Below are positions 1 to 10,749 of a DNA stretch of 64,000 nucleotides, in pieces (position 1 is the first letter of the stretch; each line of letters opens with the position of its first letter). Under the pieces are notes generated by a model. That model was not told the DNA's origin. It did no database searches and saw nothing but the letters and a program-made list of their open reading frames with translations. The position numbers were made by a program, and so were the translations under genes. The stretch lies in the NCBI GenBank assembly GCA_963678705.1, contig OY783213.1, positions 11,722,451 to 11,786,450 on the forward strand, written 5' to 3'. This stretch comes from Panorpa germanica (taxonomy: Eukaryota; Arthropoda; Insecta; Mecoptera; Panorpidae).

Positions 1-311
1 GCAGGACAACCGCCCGGGGCCTCGCATTCTCGCGCAACAACTGCGTATATCTTTTAAGGCATTCATGTACCTTAGTTTATCATCATTAATATTTGACGTC
101 TTTGTTCTTGTTAACTTTTATAAAACTTCCAATATAAAATTTTATTTCTCGTCAATTATCATCAAAAATACTTACTTACAATTTATATAAATTATACAAA
201 GAGCAACTGCCTCGCAAAGATCTGCCGCCCCAGGGCCTCGCAAATATCTGCAACCCGGGGCCTCGCAAAGATCTGCTGCCCAGGGCCTCGCAATGGCTAA
301 GGCTGCCCCTG
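1..311 (-). mobile_element. hAT-type MITE, family C, cut by window start
   Basis: This is the reverse complement of the complete copy at 5933-6318, about 80% or more alike by eye, including the GC-rich ends and the AT-rich middle. The right end reads CTAAGGCTGCCCCTG, which mirrors the CAGGGGC-type terminal inverted repeat of hAT elements. About 25 bp of the other end lie outside the window. The GC-rich part 210-300 carries three short tandem units of the 'cctcgcaaagatctgc' type where the complete copy has two. No transposase frame is present. Confidence 0.85.
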
Positions 312-464
312 CTTCTAGGATTGGGCACGGGTTTGTTACAGTTTATCGGAGTTCAGAGTTCGACAAATACAGATCGGTTAAGATAATAGCCGTTAATAAA
401 TGAATGTTAAAGTGATTATTGATTTTTAATTACTATATGTATTACTATAAGTACTATATGATAG

Positions 465-660
465 TCTTTCAACAAGAGCGGTCATTAAAATCTATAGAAA
501 AACGCAATATTTCGGTGAAATTTGGCAGGTAATGTGTTTCACTACTAACCTCAGAGTTTGTACTTTAGATTAAAATAACATTTCTGCACTTCAATGAATT
601 TTTCTGCATTACAACATATCTCAGCATAAAGTTAAGTAGTGACTTGCATGAATGGCGAAT
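465..660. repeat. Dispersed repeat K, copy 1
   Basis: It shares 'taacctcagagtttgtactt' (one mismatch) and 'gaaaaacgcaatatt' with 10750-10885. In this copy both blocks run in the same direction; in the other copy the second block is inverted. This suggests an element with two related arms. Family not identified. Confidence 0.5.
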
Positions 661-714
661 TAGTTTCGCTAATGCATTTGTTTAATAAATTTGCTAACGA
701 TCTGCTCAATGCAC

Positions 715-840
715 ATGCACTGTTAACGCACCAGCTGTGACACTCAGCACTTTCACACATCTAGTAGGCGGTGGGTGGTGCCGGTACTGGTGCTGCTCCT
801 CTGCAGGGAATCCATGGACCCGACGTCGAACACATGTTTT
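715..840. other. Small GC-rich island, unassigned
   Basis: The GC content is far above its surroundings. On the minus strand two frames stay open for 25-50 codons, and a 3' splice-site-like 'ccctgcag' occurs near 800. No family is recognised and no paired donor was found, so it could be an exon fragment or part of a repeat. Confidence 0.25.
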
Positions 841-1229
841 TCCACTAATCAACAACTCTTACAATAAATGAATATAACTTTAATACCACAAGTTAAGTAA
901 TTATAATTATTAAAATCTATTTATAACATGTGACGACTTACGCCACAAGTAATTAGTCAAACTAATTGTGTATTCACGTGACATAATATTAATTGCATAG
1001 CGTTGTCTCTTTCTAACGTATTGTAAATGTTTTAATAGAGGGAATATAATGATCATTTTAAACATTATGTTTGTTTAACTATTTAATTTAAAACATGGAA
1101 ACATTGTAAATAAATACGAAAATAAATTAATACTAAATTTGATTAATGGGTGACATCTGTTGGCTGGAAATTGTAGTTTTCTTCTTTAGATTTCAAATAT
1201 TTGGTAATTAAATTAAGTATAATGTAAGT

Positions 1230-1825
1230 AATGGGCTTGTTTCCTCATTTTTTAGTGGTCGATTTTTCAATTGTTGATTGAAATTGATGCTGATAAATGT
1301 GTCTATTTTATTAAACATCTAAATGTTAACGGAGATATAAGCAATTAAAAATTTGAATTCTAGTTTTAGAGCTAGAACTGTCGGCCATGAAATGCATTTT
1401 AACGTCAGTTATTTGTTGAGTAGGTCAGTGCTGTGGTAATGTTCTGTAGCTGTTGGTAGTCAAATAATCAAGTCAAGTCAAAGAATAATAAGTTTTTATT
1501 TTATTTAACCCTGTTACGGCAAACATAATATTAAAATTTTATTGTTCCTTGAAATAGCAGTAAATAATATTTGATATTTTGATATATAAATATATATAGC
1601 AGAGATTTATAAGCTATAAGGTTGGCAGCGGTTGTGATGTCACATGCATTTGGAACAACGTTGAATCCCTTTAATAATTAAAAAGAAAAAATGACTTTTT
1701 TAATTTTTAATATCTCTGAAATATAAGAAGTTATTAAAAAGTAATTAGACATTTGAGGTTCTGGTAACCAACTTTATCAATATATAGTACACTTTTATAG
1801 AAAGTTAGACATAGGACACAAGCAC
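1230..1825 (+). mobile_element. MITE family A, copy 1
   Basis: About 595 bp, beginning AATGGGCTTGTTTCC and ending GGACACAAGCA, near-inverted ends of a non-autonomous DNA transposon. It aligns along its whole length with the copies at 25742-26363 and 46639-47253 and, inverted, at 24276-24854. Landmarks in order: 'gatttttcaattgttgattg', 'gacgtcagttatttgttgag'-like block, 'aatcaagtcaagtcaaagaa', 'atatttgatattttgatata', 'atagtacacttttatagaaa'. It has no coding capacity. The right TIR is decayed. Confidence 0.85.
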
Positions 1826-2803
1826 TAAATTTTTGAATAATGGACTTGTTAAGTCACATGAATATTTCTATTATTTTAGATAAGAACAATTAGATTAGTT
1901 GATAATTAAACATCAATACAATTAATTGTTTGCTAACTGTTCTTCTACAACTTCAAAGAAATAACCCAGCGTCAGAAAACAACTGTCGCTAAAATTAACG
2001 ACTAATTTAAATGAAGCTCACGTTTAAAACCTCATTAAAACTGCATTATTTAGTTACTACTTCGTTATTTGTTGTTAAATACAACCTCAAAAAATTCTAG
2101 ACATGTTTAAAAAAAGCCAGTGATAAAAAGAAACCTCCAAATATTTGTAATGGATAAGGGCGCAAGGATCTGTGTAACTGCGTGATGTCAACGTGTATTA
2201 GATCTTCAAGTTCAGCGCTGGTGGGGTTCCCAAACTCTCATTTGGAATTCTAGCGGTACTTGGAGCCGTGCAACTATTCAAGCTGTTCCGCAGAAACGAA
2301 ACATCGTAAAAAGGTTTTTGTTATATTTCAAATCATTGCGATTCTATTGTATATACTCGTACGTGTGTTGTTAAATCTTTTTCGGAAATTCTTAACGTTT
2401 CTTAAAACAGCATGTGTTTGGTTGGTTAATTAGTCATTTTGAGTGGTGTTTTACCACAGATTCCACATAAGTAATACATATAAGTAATATCAATAGAATA
2501 TCACAATATTTCCGTGATTTGATGTAACTTCTGTTAGTACTTTAAGGGTTTTGCTTCTCTAGTTTCAGTTCCAAATGATAATTAAAAATTAAACATAAAT
2601 TCATAAATATCTTGATAATGAAGACAAGGTAGTCTAATTTAATTAATTATGTGCTTATCTTGTTCACTCATTGGTAAATACTAACCAAAAGAATGTCTTA
2701 AGATAGTCTATACTGTCGTGTACGTTAAGCGACACATTTGACTTGAGAAAAAATGTATCAGAGACAAACACAAAAATTATATTTAGACAGGCGTGCTATC
2801 AGT
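1826..2803. other. AT-rich non-coding stretch
   Basis: No splice-bounded frame, no recognised repeat and no GC island were seen apart from short poly-A/T runs. A 30-codon open frame on the minus strand around 2310-2410 has no supporting signals. Confidence 0.4.
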
Positions 2804-3060
2804 GTGCAATCGATAGAGGTATAAGAATAGAGTGCGTAAGAGACAGAGATAGCTGATGAGTGTCATCTGCGTCTCTTTCTAGCCGAGCACTGCGTCTCCT
2901 TGCTTGCTTACCCCCTACCTCACCACCAATCAATCAAGCCATCAGCAGCGGTTCGACTAAGAAGAGACAGATAGGACTCTCGGCAGTTATCTCTCTCTTT
3001 ATCCAGTTTGTATCCAACTGTATGACAGTTATCTCTATTCTTATATCTCTATGGTGCAAT
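2804..3060 (+). mobile_element. MITE family D, copy 1, with TIRs and target duplication
   Basis: The terminal inverted repeats are about 22 bp: CGATAGAGGTATAAGAATAG at 2811 and its near reverse complement ending at 3052. They are flanked by tgtgcaat (2803-2810) and ggtgcaat (3053-3060), an 8-bp target duplication with one mismatch, the size used by hAT elements. The inner block 'cttaccccctacctcacc' is shared with 15490-15660. The frame open across it is not a gene. Confidence 0.75.
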
Positions 3061-3358
3061 ATTCCTTACGCACCGTAATTACATGAATAATTTAGATCAC
3101 GTGATGTAACTCACCAAATTTCTTCTCTACCTAAATGCCATGTCAATCTCATAACTGTTTCATATAAAACGACAGGTAGCTATTAACCAAGAGTTATTGA
3201 TCCACATTCTCCATTTAATGAAATACCCAGAATTCTAGACAACATTCAAAAATACGTACAACTTTTTCAATTACAATACCGATAAATTTCTCAGGCGCAT
3301 TTCTTTTCCGCCATTGTTGGGTCACGTAAAGGTCAAACTGTGACCCTTTTGTCGAGAG

Positions 3359-3691
3359 ATGTCGTTCAATACAAAGGGCCTTTTATCAAGACGACTCATT
3401 TTATGTTGTAAGTGCTTCTTGATTCTTTTATCTCTTGCCAAGAGTCTTATGTCGATTTACAGAAGACGATTCATTGACACTCCTACTAAAAATAAATTAC
3501 TACTAAAGCTGATTCACGGTTTCAGACAAGTATCAGCAGGTTTTACGTTCATTAAATTTGTCTATGTAGTAGTTGGACAGTTCGTTTACGCACATGCTTT
3601 GGAATCATCTTGTGCAAGTATAGACTTCATTATATTAAGCAACATATCCACCAAAAAACCTTTTACTAAAATAATACAAAAACTTTTTTGA
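3359..3691 (+). CDS. Longest uninterrupted ORF in the window, 110 codons, doubtful
   Basis: An ATG frame rich in Leu, Ile, Lys and Phe, with no recognised domain. A hydrophobic run sits near residues 14-32 and another near 60-75, as AT-rich chance frames often show. No consensus splice sites, promoter or codon bias support it. In 64 kb of AT-rich DNA one such frame is not surprising. I record it only because it is the longest. Confidence 0.12.
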   Translation: MSFNTKGLLSRRLILCCKCFLILLSLAKSLMSIYRRRFIDTPTKNKLLLKLIHGFRQVSAGFTFIKFVYVVVGQFVYAHALESSCASIDFIILSNISTKKPFTKIIQKLF

Positions 3692-3699
3692 GTTAGCAA

Positions 3700-4370
3700 C
3701 CTTTGACACTTACAACTCGAAACATGCACGCTGTACACTTGAGGTCATAACCTTTGTTAAATTGAATATCCATTTTCTATAACGAATTTAAAGCTGCACG
3801 CACATAATGCGTTCTAAATAAGAATCATGACCTGTGCTCTTTCAAACGTTATAAATTAATTGTTTTCTGTCAGTCACTACATCTCTTTAAGTAGGTAATA
3901 ATTGTATTTCCCCTTTCTACTAGTACAAATAAAAAATATTTTTATTGTGTTAGTGTTTTTCTGTACGAGTATATTATGCACAAGCTTAGCTTGATCGGTA
4001 TTTTTCCCATTAAAAAACAAATCTTTATCAACATACGAAATTCAGATTTTTTATTGTTTTGAAAATTACGAAAGTATCTTCACTAAAACCACTGTCACTC
4101 CTAAACTAGTGATCGGAATATCATGAAATTTTAACACATATCGTTTGAAGATTGTTATTATCTAAAAATCATATGGATTTGTTAATAGTGACGCCATTTA
4201 TATGCTATCCTACGAATTTATTGAGTGAACTGTTAGATAAGTAGAGAGGGTAGCGTGAACCGCGTGAAACATCTTTACTTGACACTGTCTGAAATTCATA
4301 TTTTCTTAAACAAGACGTCATAGAGAAAAGAACCGACATAAATCTACGTTTTAATAAAAGTCTACAGGTA
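3700..4370. other. AT-rich non-coding stretch
   Basis: Nothing recognised: no coding island and no repeat shared with the rest of the window. Confidence 0.4.
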
Positions 4371-4371
4371 T

Positions 4372-4542
4372 TCGAGGTGGCTAGTGTGTTTAGTGAAAAA
4401 CAGGATATGGTATATAGCGGGTTTAAAAGTTTAGGTGTAATAATAAATGAAATGTAAAATTTTAATAAAATGAAATAAGAAGTGCGAAAAAAGGGCCGTG
4501 ATCCTAAGAAGCCCGTGAATTATTATTAAAAAAAAAAATAAG
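4372..4542 (+). mobile_element. LINE 3' end (untranslated tail with poly-A)
   Basis: 'caggatatggtatatagcgg' and 'aaaagtttaggtgtaataat' match the 3' untranslated part of the LINE at 7631-8099 (there 'caggatatggaatctagcgg'). Beyond it comes 'cctaagaagcccgtgaatta', then 'ttatt' and an A-run. The same terminal motif recurs inverted at 43015-43051. This is a dead, 5'-truncated copy of the same LINE family. Confidence 0.7.
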
Positions 4543-4659
4543 TCTACAACAAAATTACTAAAATATCTTCAGGATGATCGTCTTCCATAATTTTTTTAAA
4601 CTTCAAATCTGGACCTACCATTCCACGGTAGAAAATTGTCTCGCAATAAAAATTTAGAC

Positions 4660-4810
4660 TTAATATCTTGTCACAAGCGTTACATTGTATTATATTTTCT
4701 ACATGGGCCCAGATAGAAACGAACCTTGCACTGCAAGATAATTTCAATATAAAAAGTAGAAAATGAACCTTGAAATTAGCTTACGATAAGTTAGCATGTG
4801 CGAAACTTGT
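4660..4810 (-). repeat. Repeat family I, copy 1
   Basis: It carries 'ccttgcactgcaagataatt', 'aaaaagtagaaaatgaacct' and 'agcttacgataagttagcat', which recur, some inverted, at 10430-10545, 13565-13740, 20838-20880, 37425-37520 and 62085-62205. It is a short non-autonomous repeat with internal self-complementarity. No coding capacity; class unknown. Confidence 0.6.
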
Positions 4811-5924
4811 ATTATATGATAATTTTCTACGTAAGTTGCTTATTATTTGCTCTACGAGATCCTGACGATTTTGCACTTCATATTTCTGACAACTCCCGAG
4901 GAGTTAAGAATCCCTACTTACAGATAATTGAATTTTTCTTACTTTAACATCCGATTTGCACACGCGCTTCTAATCGCCACATGACGTATTTCCATCCACG
5001 CTTTCTACGTTCCACGGCTTACGCTTAAGTAACGGTTGAACCGTAATAATCCTAGATAATCTTACAGCCTAATTAAATGTTTAAAAGTAAAATAAAAGAC
5101 ATTGGAATTTAAGGTGCTAAGTACTTTTAAACTTTTAATAAAAATTCCTACCTAAATGCGTCAGTCAATACTTTTACAATAAAATCTTTTAGTAATTAAT
5201 AATTTTATATTTGTTTTTATCTGTGGGTTAATTACCAATTGAATAACTTGTTAGAGTAGCTTTGTAAATTGTCGTATATACTGCTAATGTTAACAGTTAA
5301 TACTTTGAATTGGACATGGTTATCTAAATTTTCATTTAAGTAATCAATGAAAAAGTTTTAGAAGTATTGCGCTGGTTCTAATGCATCCGTATTATTTTAA
5401 TGATCGGATAATGTCGTTTTATTATCTGTCATTTTTAATGATCTGCAATCAACATATGAATAATTTGGCGTTGGATTTGTTGAGTATCTACCGTCAACAT
5501 TCAGAGCACTGACCGCTTATTAATGTTTAACGTTCCAACTTGTGACACGCGAATCATACAATGCTTCGAGTATGAAGCTAAAAAGGTCAGGATTTTAAGG
5601 TCAAATTATACACATATGTATGTATGTATCTTACATACATCAACAAATTCATTAGCAATTGTAAAAACAATAAAAATTGGACTTATCTGATTTTTTTTAA
5701 GTTCTTGGACTTATCTTGGTTTCTTTCAAATATCTCGATATTGGTGGGTTCTACGGTCTTGGCATTTATTACCAATCTTAAAGAGAACAAAATTTTGGAC
5801 AAATTTCTCCTTCACAACTTTGCGCTAAACCTAATAACAAGCACGCTATAGCGCTGAGAAAATGGGACTTTTACCAAGTTGACGAAGGCAACACTTAGTT
5901 TTCTAAAATCATTACTCATGTGGT
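4811..5924. other. AT-rich non-coding stretch with GTAT microsatellite
   Basis: Contains a small (GTAT)n/(ACAT)n hairpin at about 5613-5640. The frame starting in that microsatellite is a chance ORF. Nothing else was recognised. Confidence 0.4.
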
Positions 5925-6326
5925 ATTGGAGTCAGGGCCGGCCTTAGCCATTGCGAGGCCCCGGGCAGCAGGCCATTGTGAGACACCGGGGCGGCAGATC
6001 TTTGTGAGGCACTTGTTCTTTGTATAATTTATGTAAATTGTAAGTAAGTATTTTTGATGATACATGACGAGAAATAAAATTTTATATTGGAATATTTATA
6101 AAAGTTAACAAGCACAAAGACGACAAATATTAATGATGATAAACTAAGGTAAATTAATACCTTAAAAGATATACGCAGTGATTCTAGTGGGATTTCTAAA
6201 GAGTGAGGCGCGATTTTCAAATACGTATATAGTAATTAATTTTTCTACTTGGCTTGTTGCGCGAGAATGCGAGGCATCGGGCGGTTGCCCTGCTTGCCGC
6301 CCCCTAAAGCCGCTTCTGATTGGAGT
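5925..6326 (+). mobile_element. hAT-type MITE family C, complete, with perfect 8-bp target duplication
   Basis: The 386-bp element at 5933-6318 begins CAGGGCCGGCCTTAGCC and ends CTAAAGCCGCTTCTG. It is flanked on both sides by ATTGGAGT (5925-5932 and 6319-6326), a perfect 8-bp duplication typical of hAT transposition. GC-rich ends enclose an AT-rich centre. It encodes no transposase, so it must have been moved in trans. Open frames crossing it are not genes. Confidence 0.93.
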
Positions 6327-6540
6327 CATATATTACCGTGAGAAAATGTTCAAAGATAACTTTTGTTATGTAATCTTACATTATACTAACCTGAAAAATG
6401 ATATGTAATAGAAACACATTTCTATCTTAAATAAACCTTACAATGTTCAGCGGGAATAAAAGACAGTACGTAGTATTTATATACACTTTTCTCTAAGATA
6501 GTATAATAAGATACAATCCATACAACTACAGAAGCAACTA

Positions 6541-6625
6541 TCAGAGCTCGATGGCTCGTCGTCTACATGAGTGGCGCTCACCGGCTCGCCGAATCGCGTG
6601 ATAAGGAGGCATAAAGTTCAAGCGC
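6541..6625 (-). CDS. Possible last coding exon of the FGF gene
   Basis: On the minus strand a strong 3' splice site (pyrimidine run then CTGCTGCAG) ends at 6626. The following frame begins with the third base of a codon and reads 27 residues to a TGA at 6543-6541. The peptide starts RLNFMPPYHAIRRAG and then becomes arginine-rich. FGFs end their trefoil with a strand of the type (K/H)-x-x-F-(L/M)-P followed by a basic tail, which is what suggests the link. It lies 6.7 kb downstream of the recognised FGF exon on the same strand. No perfect AATAAA follows within 150 bp. The exon needed between the two was not found, so the join is an inference; it could be a chance frame after a good acceptor. 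Confidence 0.4.
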
Positions 6626-6946
6626 CTGCAGCAGAAGAAGACGGGTTAAGTGAATACAACCATACGCATCAATGGTTATTTAATGGTTAGAAATGGATAT
6701 TTATTTAACAGAAAGCGTTGTAATTAAAAAAGAAACACTGGTATAGTACACAGTACTGGCGTATACCCATAAAGTGATTTAAAGAGATTAGAATTAATAG
6801 AATATTTGAAATGCATCTAATGTAACGGTATTTATTATTAGTATGGAAATAGTTCAATATTTTCGTTAACCCCTGTAAACAAACTAGAAATATAGTAAGA
6901 TTTGTACCGTTTATATCTCGTAAACTATATGTGCTAAGATAATGAT

Positions 6947-7240
6947 TTAAATTTTGTTAGATAGAGGGTTTATGTCTGTAATAGAGGTAAAAGCAGAAGA
7001 AGTGTTAATTAAGAAAGAAGGGAGTAAGGATAGTGAAAAGATAATAGAGGGTTTGTCGAGGGGAGACAAGGAAGGCAAGAAGAGTGACGGAGGTATAGGC
7101 AAGGAGGATGAAGAAGCAGGAAACGGTGAGAAAGAAGGAGGAGTAGGGAAGAAGAAGCAGAAAATACTTTTGGAAGCAGTAAAAAGTCTAGAATTGTTTA
7201 AGTTTTGTCTTAAGTTTGAATTTATATAGGAATTATATGT
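6947..7240 (+). repeat. Purine-rich repeat J, copy 1 (Lys/Glu-rich frame)
   Basis: An A/G-rich stretch with an open plus frame full of Lys, Glu and Gly. It shares 'aagaagaagcagaaaa', 'tacttttggaa' and 'gtctagaat(t/a)gttt' with 36305-36610 (inverted) and the last block with 23150-23560. It may be the ORF1 or linker region of a LINE, since a LINE 3' end lies 400 bp downstream, but that is inference. The long minus-strand frame opposite is its shadow. Confidence 0.5.
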
Positions 7241-7621
7241 ATTAGAAAATAAAATACTGTAAATGTGAAGTTGAAGGGCACACAATTACTATAATTAATA
7301 ATAATGTATTAGTAGAAGTTATTATCAAGTTGCATAAAGAAACCTAGCAGCATTTAATTTGAAAATAGCACACTTTTATAAGTCTAAAAATACATCATAT
7401 TTGTTTAATCCTAAACGGTATCTTTTTAAGATATTGGAATCTATAAAAGTAAGGTTTATAATTCAATGAATCAGGAAATGGGTAATTGCATTCACCATTA
7501 GGTTAAACTAGATACACAGCGGTAAAATTATGACTATATATAAGTAACTTTAGAGATTCATGTATTTATTTCTCACTATAAAAAGATTGAACTTCTAAAT
7601 AAGCTAAAAAATTAATTGTAC
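7241..7621. other. AT-rich non-coding stretch
   Basis: No coding island, splice-bounded frame or dispersed repeat was seen between purine-rich repeat J and the LINE insertion. Confidence 0.4.
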
Positions 7622-8108
7622 ATATAGTACTCTTAAGCAGCTAGAACAGTAGCTGTAGGAGAAATTCAATATGAGGTGGACTTATTGACAAAGAGCAAAA
7701 ATGAAGTGAAAGAGAAGTGGCAGGGTATGTGGAACAATTCAGAGAAAGGAAGAAAATTTTTCAGTTTACAGTCTTCGGTGTGCGGACGTCGTTGGTGGTG
7801 GAAAGCCCAAGGTCCGAGAAGAGTGTTATCACTTATCTCGAGACTAAGGGTGGACCATACAGAGGTATTGGCTCATCTTAAAAGAAATCACTTGGTGCAA
7901 AAAGATATGTGCAATTGTGGAGAAGGAGATTTTCCAGTGTACAGAAACGGAGTCCTGCAGAAATAATTTATACAGAGTTTTGGTAACAAATGGAGTGGTG
8001 TTGCCAAGTGTGCTTAGTGATAGACAGGATATGGAATCTAGCGGGTTTAAAAGTATAGGTGTAATAATAAATGTGAATATGTAAAATGTAAAAAAAAAAA
8101 TATAGTAC
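7622..8108 (+). mobile_element. 5'-truncated LINE: end of ORF2, 3' UTR, poly-A, 9-bp target duplication
   Basis: The insert at 7631-8099 is flanked by atatagtac (7622-7630 and 8100-8108). It carries the last ~110 codons of a non-LTR retrotransposon polymerase, to a TAA at 7964-7966. Key features are a W-x-x-x-W-x-x-S-x-x-GR segment, then R-L-R-V-D-H-T with a following C-x-C, in the manner of the C-terminal RNase H/CCHC region of R1-, I- and Jockey-like elements. A ~130-bp 3' UTR and an 11-A tail follow. The exact clade is not certain. The frame is intact but lacks everything upstream, so it is not autonomous. Confidence 0.75.
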
Positions 8109-8138
8109 ACTTTTATAGAAATTAAAACATGGTACATT
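8098..8138 (+). repeat. Terminal fragment of MITE family A
   Basis: 'tatagtacacttttatagaa' then 'attaaaacat' is the last ~40 bp of family A without the final TIR. It abuts the LINE poly-A tail, so the LINE target was probably family A-derived sequence. Confidence 0.5.
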
Positions 8139-8840
8139 ACCCAATTAAATGACTCAATTTCTAGTATACATTTATGACCGATCTAATACTTAATTTTATA
8201 AGACATATTTACTACAAGTATTTGAATATCTGATTACATCTAAAACACATTTTATTTCAATATTTCAACAAAATTTACAGCTACAATATAAAAGAAATAA
8301 ATATAAACCAAAATCTCTAGAACTATACGAGTATACTGGTACATAAGTCTTTAAAGTATCGGTTCGTAAAAAACTATCGTATCTTTGTATTTGTTGGTGT
8401 ATTTATTTAGTATGTAGAACTATAAATCTTCTGCATATTCTAAATAATTGGACAAATACCCATCAGATACGTTTACGATTAGAAGACGCTAAACAAGATG
8501 GATGACTTGAACAGTTGTTGGTTATTCTATTCCAGTTTCATTTCGGGAATAATAAGATGAAACGTTGGCCCTTCAAATGTGAAATATAGATCTAATTAAA
8601 CGTTTTAAACAATGAACTGACGGATTTTGAATACGTGGAACTATTACCATATCAAAGCCTCCCGAAATAACGAAATTTACGTAAACTTGGATTAGGATTA
8701 TATCTGAAAAATGTGGCAAGTTCCATTATTTGCATTTAGTTAAAAGTTACAATGTTTGCTTCTTCCATAATTAGGTAAAAGACTTTTTAATTGGTTCAAT
8801 ATTAATGAAGATATTAGCAATTATAGAGGACAAAGTGATC
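8139..8840. other. AT-rich non-coding stretch
   Basis: Nothing recognised. A decayed tRNA-like segment ('gtgtcttcgaattcgattct' at 8872) just beyond it may be an old SINE head. Confidence 0.35.
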
Positions 8841-8936
8841 ACAGCAGTGATGGTTGTTTGACCAGATTGATGTGTCTTCGAATTCGATTCTCGTTTTCAT
8901 TGTTTCGTTCAACTGATTATATAAATTGTCCTATAT

Positions 8937-9148
8937 TATAATGTTCTAGGTGTATTTCACTTGTTTATATGTTTGGTACTAAATTTTGTATGGTAGCTCG
9001 AAAATGGGTCCGTCAATGTTTTTGAAAATTACCTATTTCGTAGAGAAAAATCGTAATTTTGAAAAAAACTGGAAAAAAAGTGGGCTCTTTTTTGCTGTAT
9101 AAGTTTTTATTTGTAAAAGAGAGAAAGGTGAAATCTTCTATATATTTA
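8937..9148 (+). repeat. Repeat family H, copy 1
   Basis: It shares 'ttggtact(a/g)aattttgtatggtagctc', 'gtcaatgt(t/c)tttgaaaatt' and 'gaaaggtgaaat' with 11826-12110. It is AT-rich with no intact coding frame. Element class unknown. Confidence 0.6.
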
Positions 9149-9149
9149 A

Positions 9150-9285
9150 ATGTATTAGGCAGTGATGTAGTTAACATATATGAAGCTTTGTAACTATATA
9201 AACTGTCACCATAATAAGAAGACATCCGTGAAAACCCTCAGAATCGGAAATAGGTCCACATTAAATTAAATAAATAATTTATCTT
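9150..9285 (+). mobile_element. SINE family G, old 5'-truncated copy
   Basis: 'tattaggcagtgatgtag' through 'cagaatcggaaataggt' and 'aaattaaataaataa' corresponds to the 3' half of the SINE whose full copy is inverted at 30693-30963. The tRNA-like head is missing. Many substitutions indicate age. Confidence 0.65.
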
Positions 9286-9289
9286 TTAA

Positions 9290-10429
9290 ATAATAAGAAT
9301 TAAAAGAGTGGTATAAAGGAACACGAAAATTAAAGAGACAAACACTACGTCATTCTGTCTTACACTCACTAACTCAGTTATGCTGATCAACCTAAAGTTT
9401 TTATAATGACCTGTGTGTAAAAATGGTTAACCAAAAACCGTTAAATTTGTATAAAAAGATGCAAAATCATTTCGGTTTTAAATCTCTAATTTTAACAAAA
9501 CATTTTCGAATAAACACTTAATATAATCTGCAGATTCTACTGAGAGTACACCGCTCAATTAAAACTATAAATAGTGATGTTAATTTCATTGTATGACGAA
9601 AAGCAATGATGCTCTTCAGAAGTCAGTCCATCGTGTAATAGTATATTATACATTTTAACAAACCTCAAGAATTAGTCCCTCATTAGTTTCATTATATAAA
9701 AACAAAACATGGTCGAGTGTGAGTGAATACAAATAACAAGAAAAGACATAATTAATTATTATTTATTGATACAGTATCGATCACAATATAAATCGTTTTT
9801 TAAGGTTATATTGCCTCAAGAATCTCTATTATGACAGTTGACTAGGGTGGGCCGGCTTTATTTATTCTTTTATCAATAAATTAAAATAAATATATATTTT
9901 ATAGATCCAAAAACATAAAATGAATATAATTGACTAGATGGATCGAATCAGTCGGTTAAGCCGCTTTGTCTCGTACGTTGATTTAGAGAAAAATAAAAAT
10001 AAATAATTATAATAAATGATGTCCACCAAATCTGTATCATTAGAGTCATCAGAATGTTTTGTGGACTCAAATTTCGTGGAATTAGAAAAATGTAGATGAT
10101 GTTAATAGTAGATGATTTTAAGATACATATATTGTTTTTTTTTTATTAATTTGTATTTGATATTAATTGATGTAATAAAATAAAATTTGAGATAACGCGA
10201 AACAATATTTAAGGCATATGCATTCCAGCGGTATCAGACAAGTGTATCTACAATATAAGTTCATATCTATTTGCATTTATGAGTGAACTGAGTATTGAAT
10301 CAGATAGAGGGTACACATTTACATATAACAACATACTTAACTAAAATTTAGATTTTTTGAAAATGGCTGACAGAGGAACTGGACGATCGATATGTGATAT
10401 TAATTTTTATTTAAAATTAAAACCCTTTT
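9290..10429. other. AT-rich non-coding stretch
   Basis: No coding island, no consensus splice pair and no dispersed repeat recognised. Contains several A/T homopolymer runs. Confidence 0.4.
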
Positions 10430-10545
10430 CTTGCAGTATATGATTCGCACTTCCTAACTTGCCCCTACCTAATTCCAAGGCACATTTTCTACTTTTCATA
10501 TACAAATTATCTTGCAGTGCACTTTCACAATTGCTAGCTTACTGT
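10430..10545 (+). repeat. Repeat family I, copy 2
   Basis: 'tctacttttcatatacaaat', 'tatcttgcagtgcactttca' and 'attgctagcttac' match the other family I copies. Confidence 0.55.
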
Positions 10546-10749
10546 AATCTATATATAAGTGTTACGTTTTCTTTGCCTTTACTATTTCCTTCCAAATTTT
10601 TGTTTAACTTGTTCCAAATATATTTTCTACTTAAGTGAATTCAAGTTACGCGGATTTTTGGAAACGAATAAGACATGTTTAGGGTCTTTAGAGTCTTTGT
10701 TATTTTAAATTTCGCGCCATTTTTTAAATGTCAACATACAACTATCATT

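Noticed and set aside
6385-6405. Second ratchet site on the minus strand (TTTTTCAG|GTTAGT)
   Set aside because: Short pyrimidine tract, imperfect donor, and it would lie beyond the candidate last exon.
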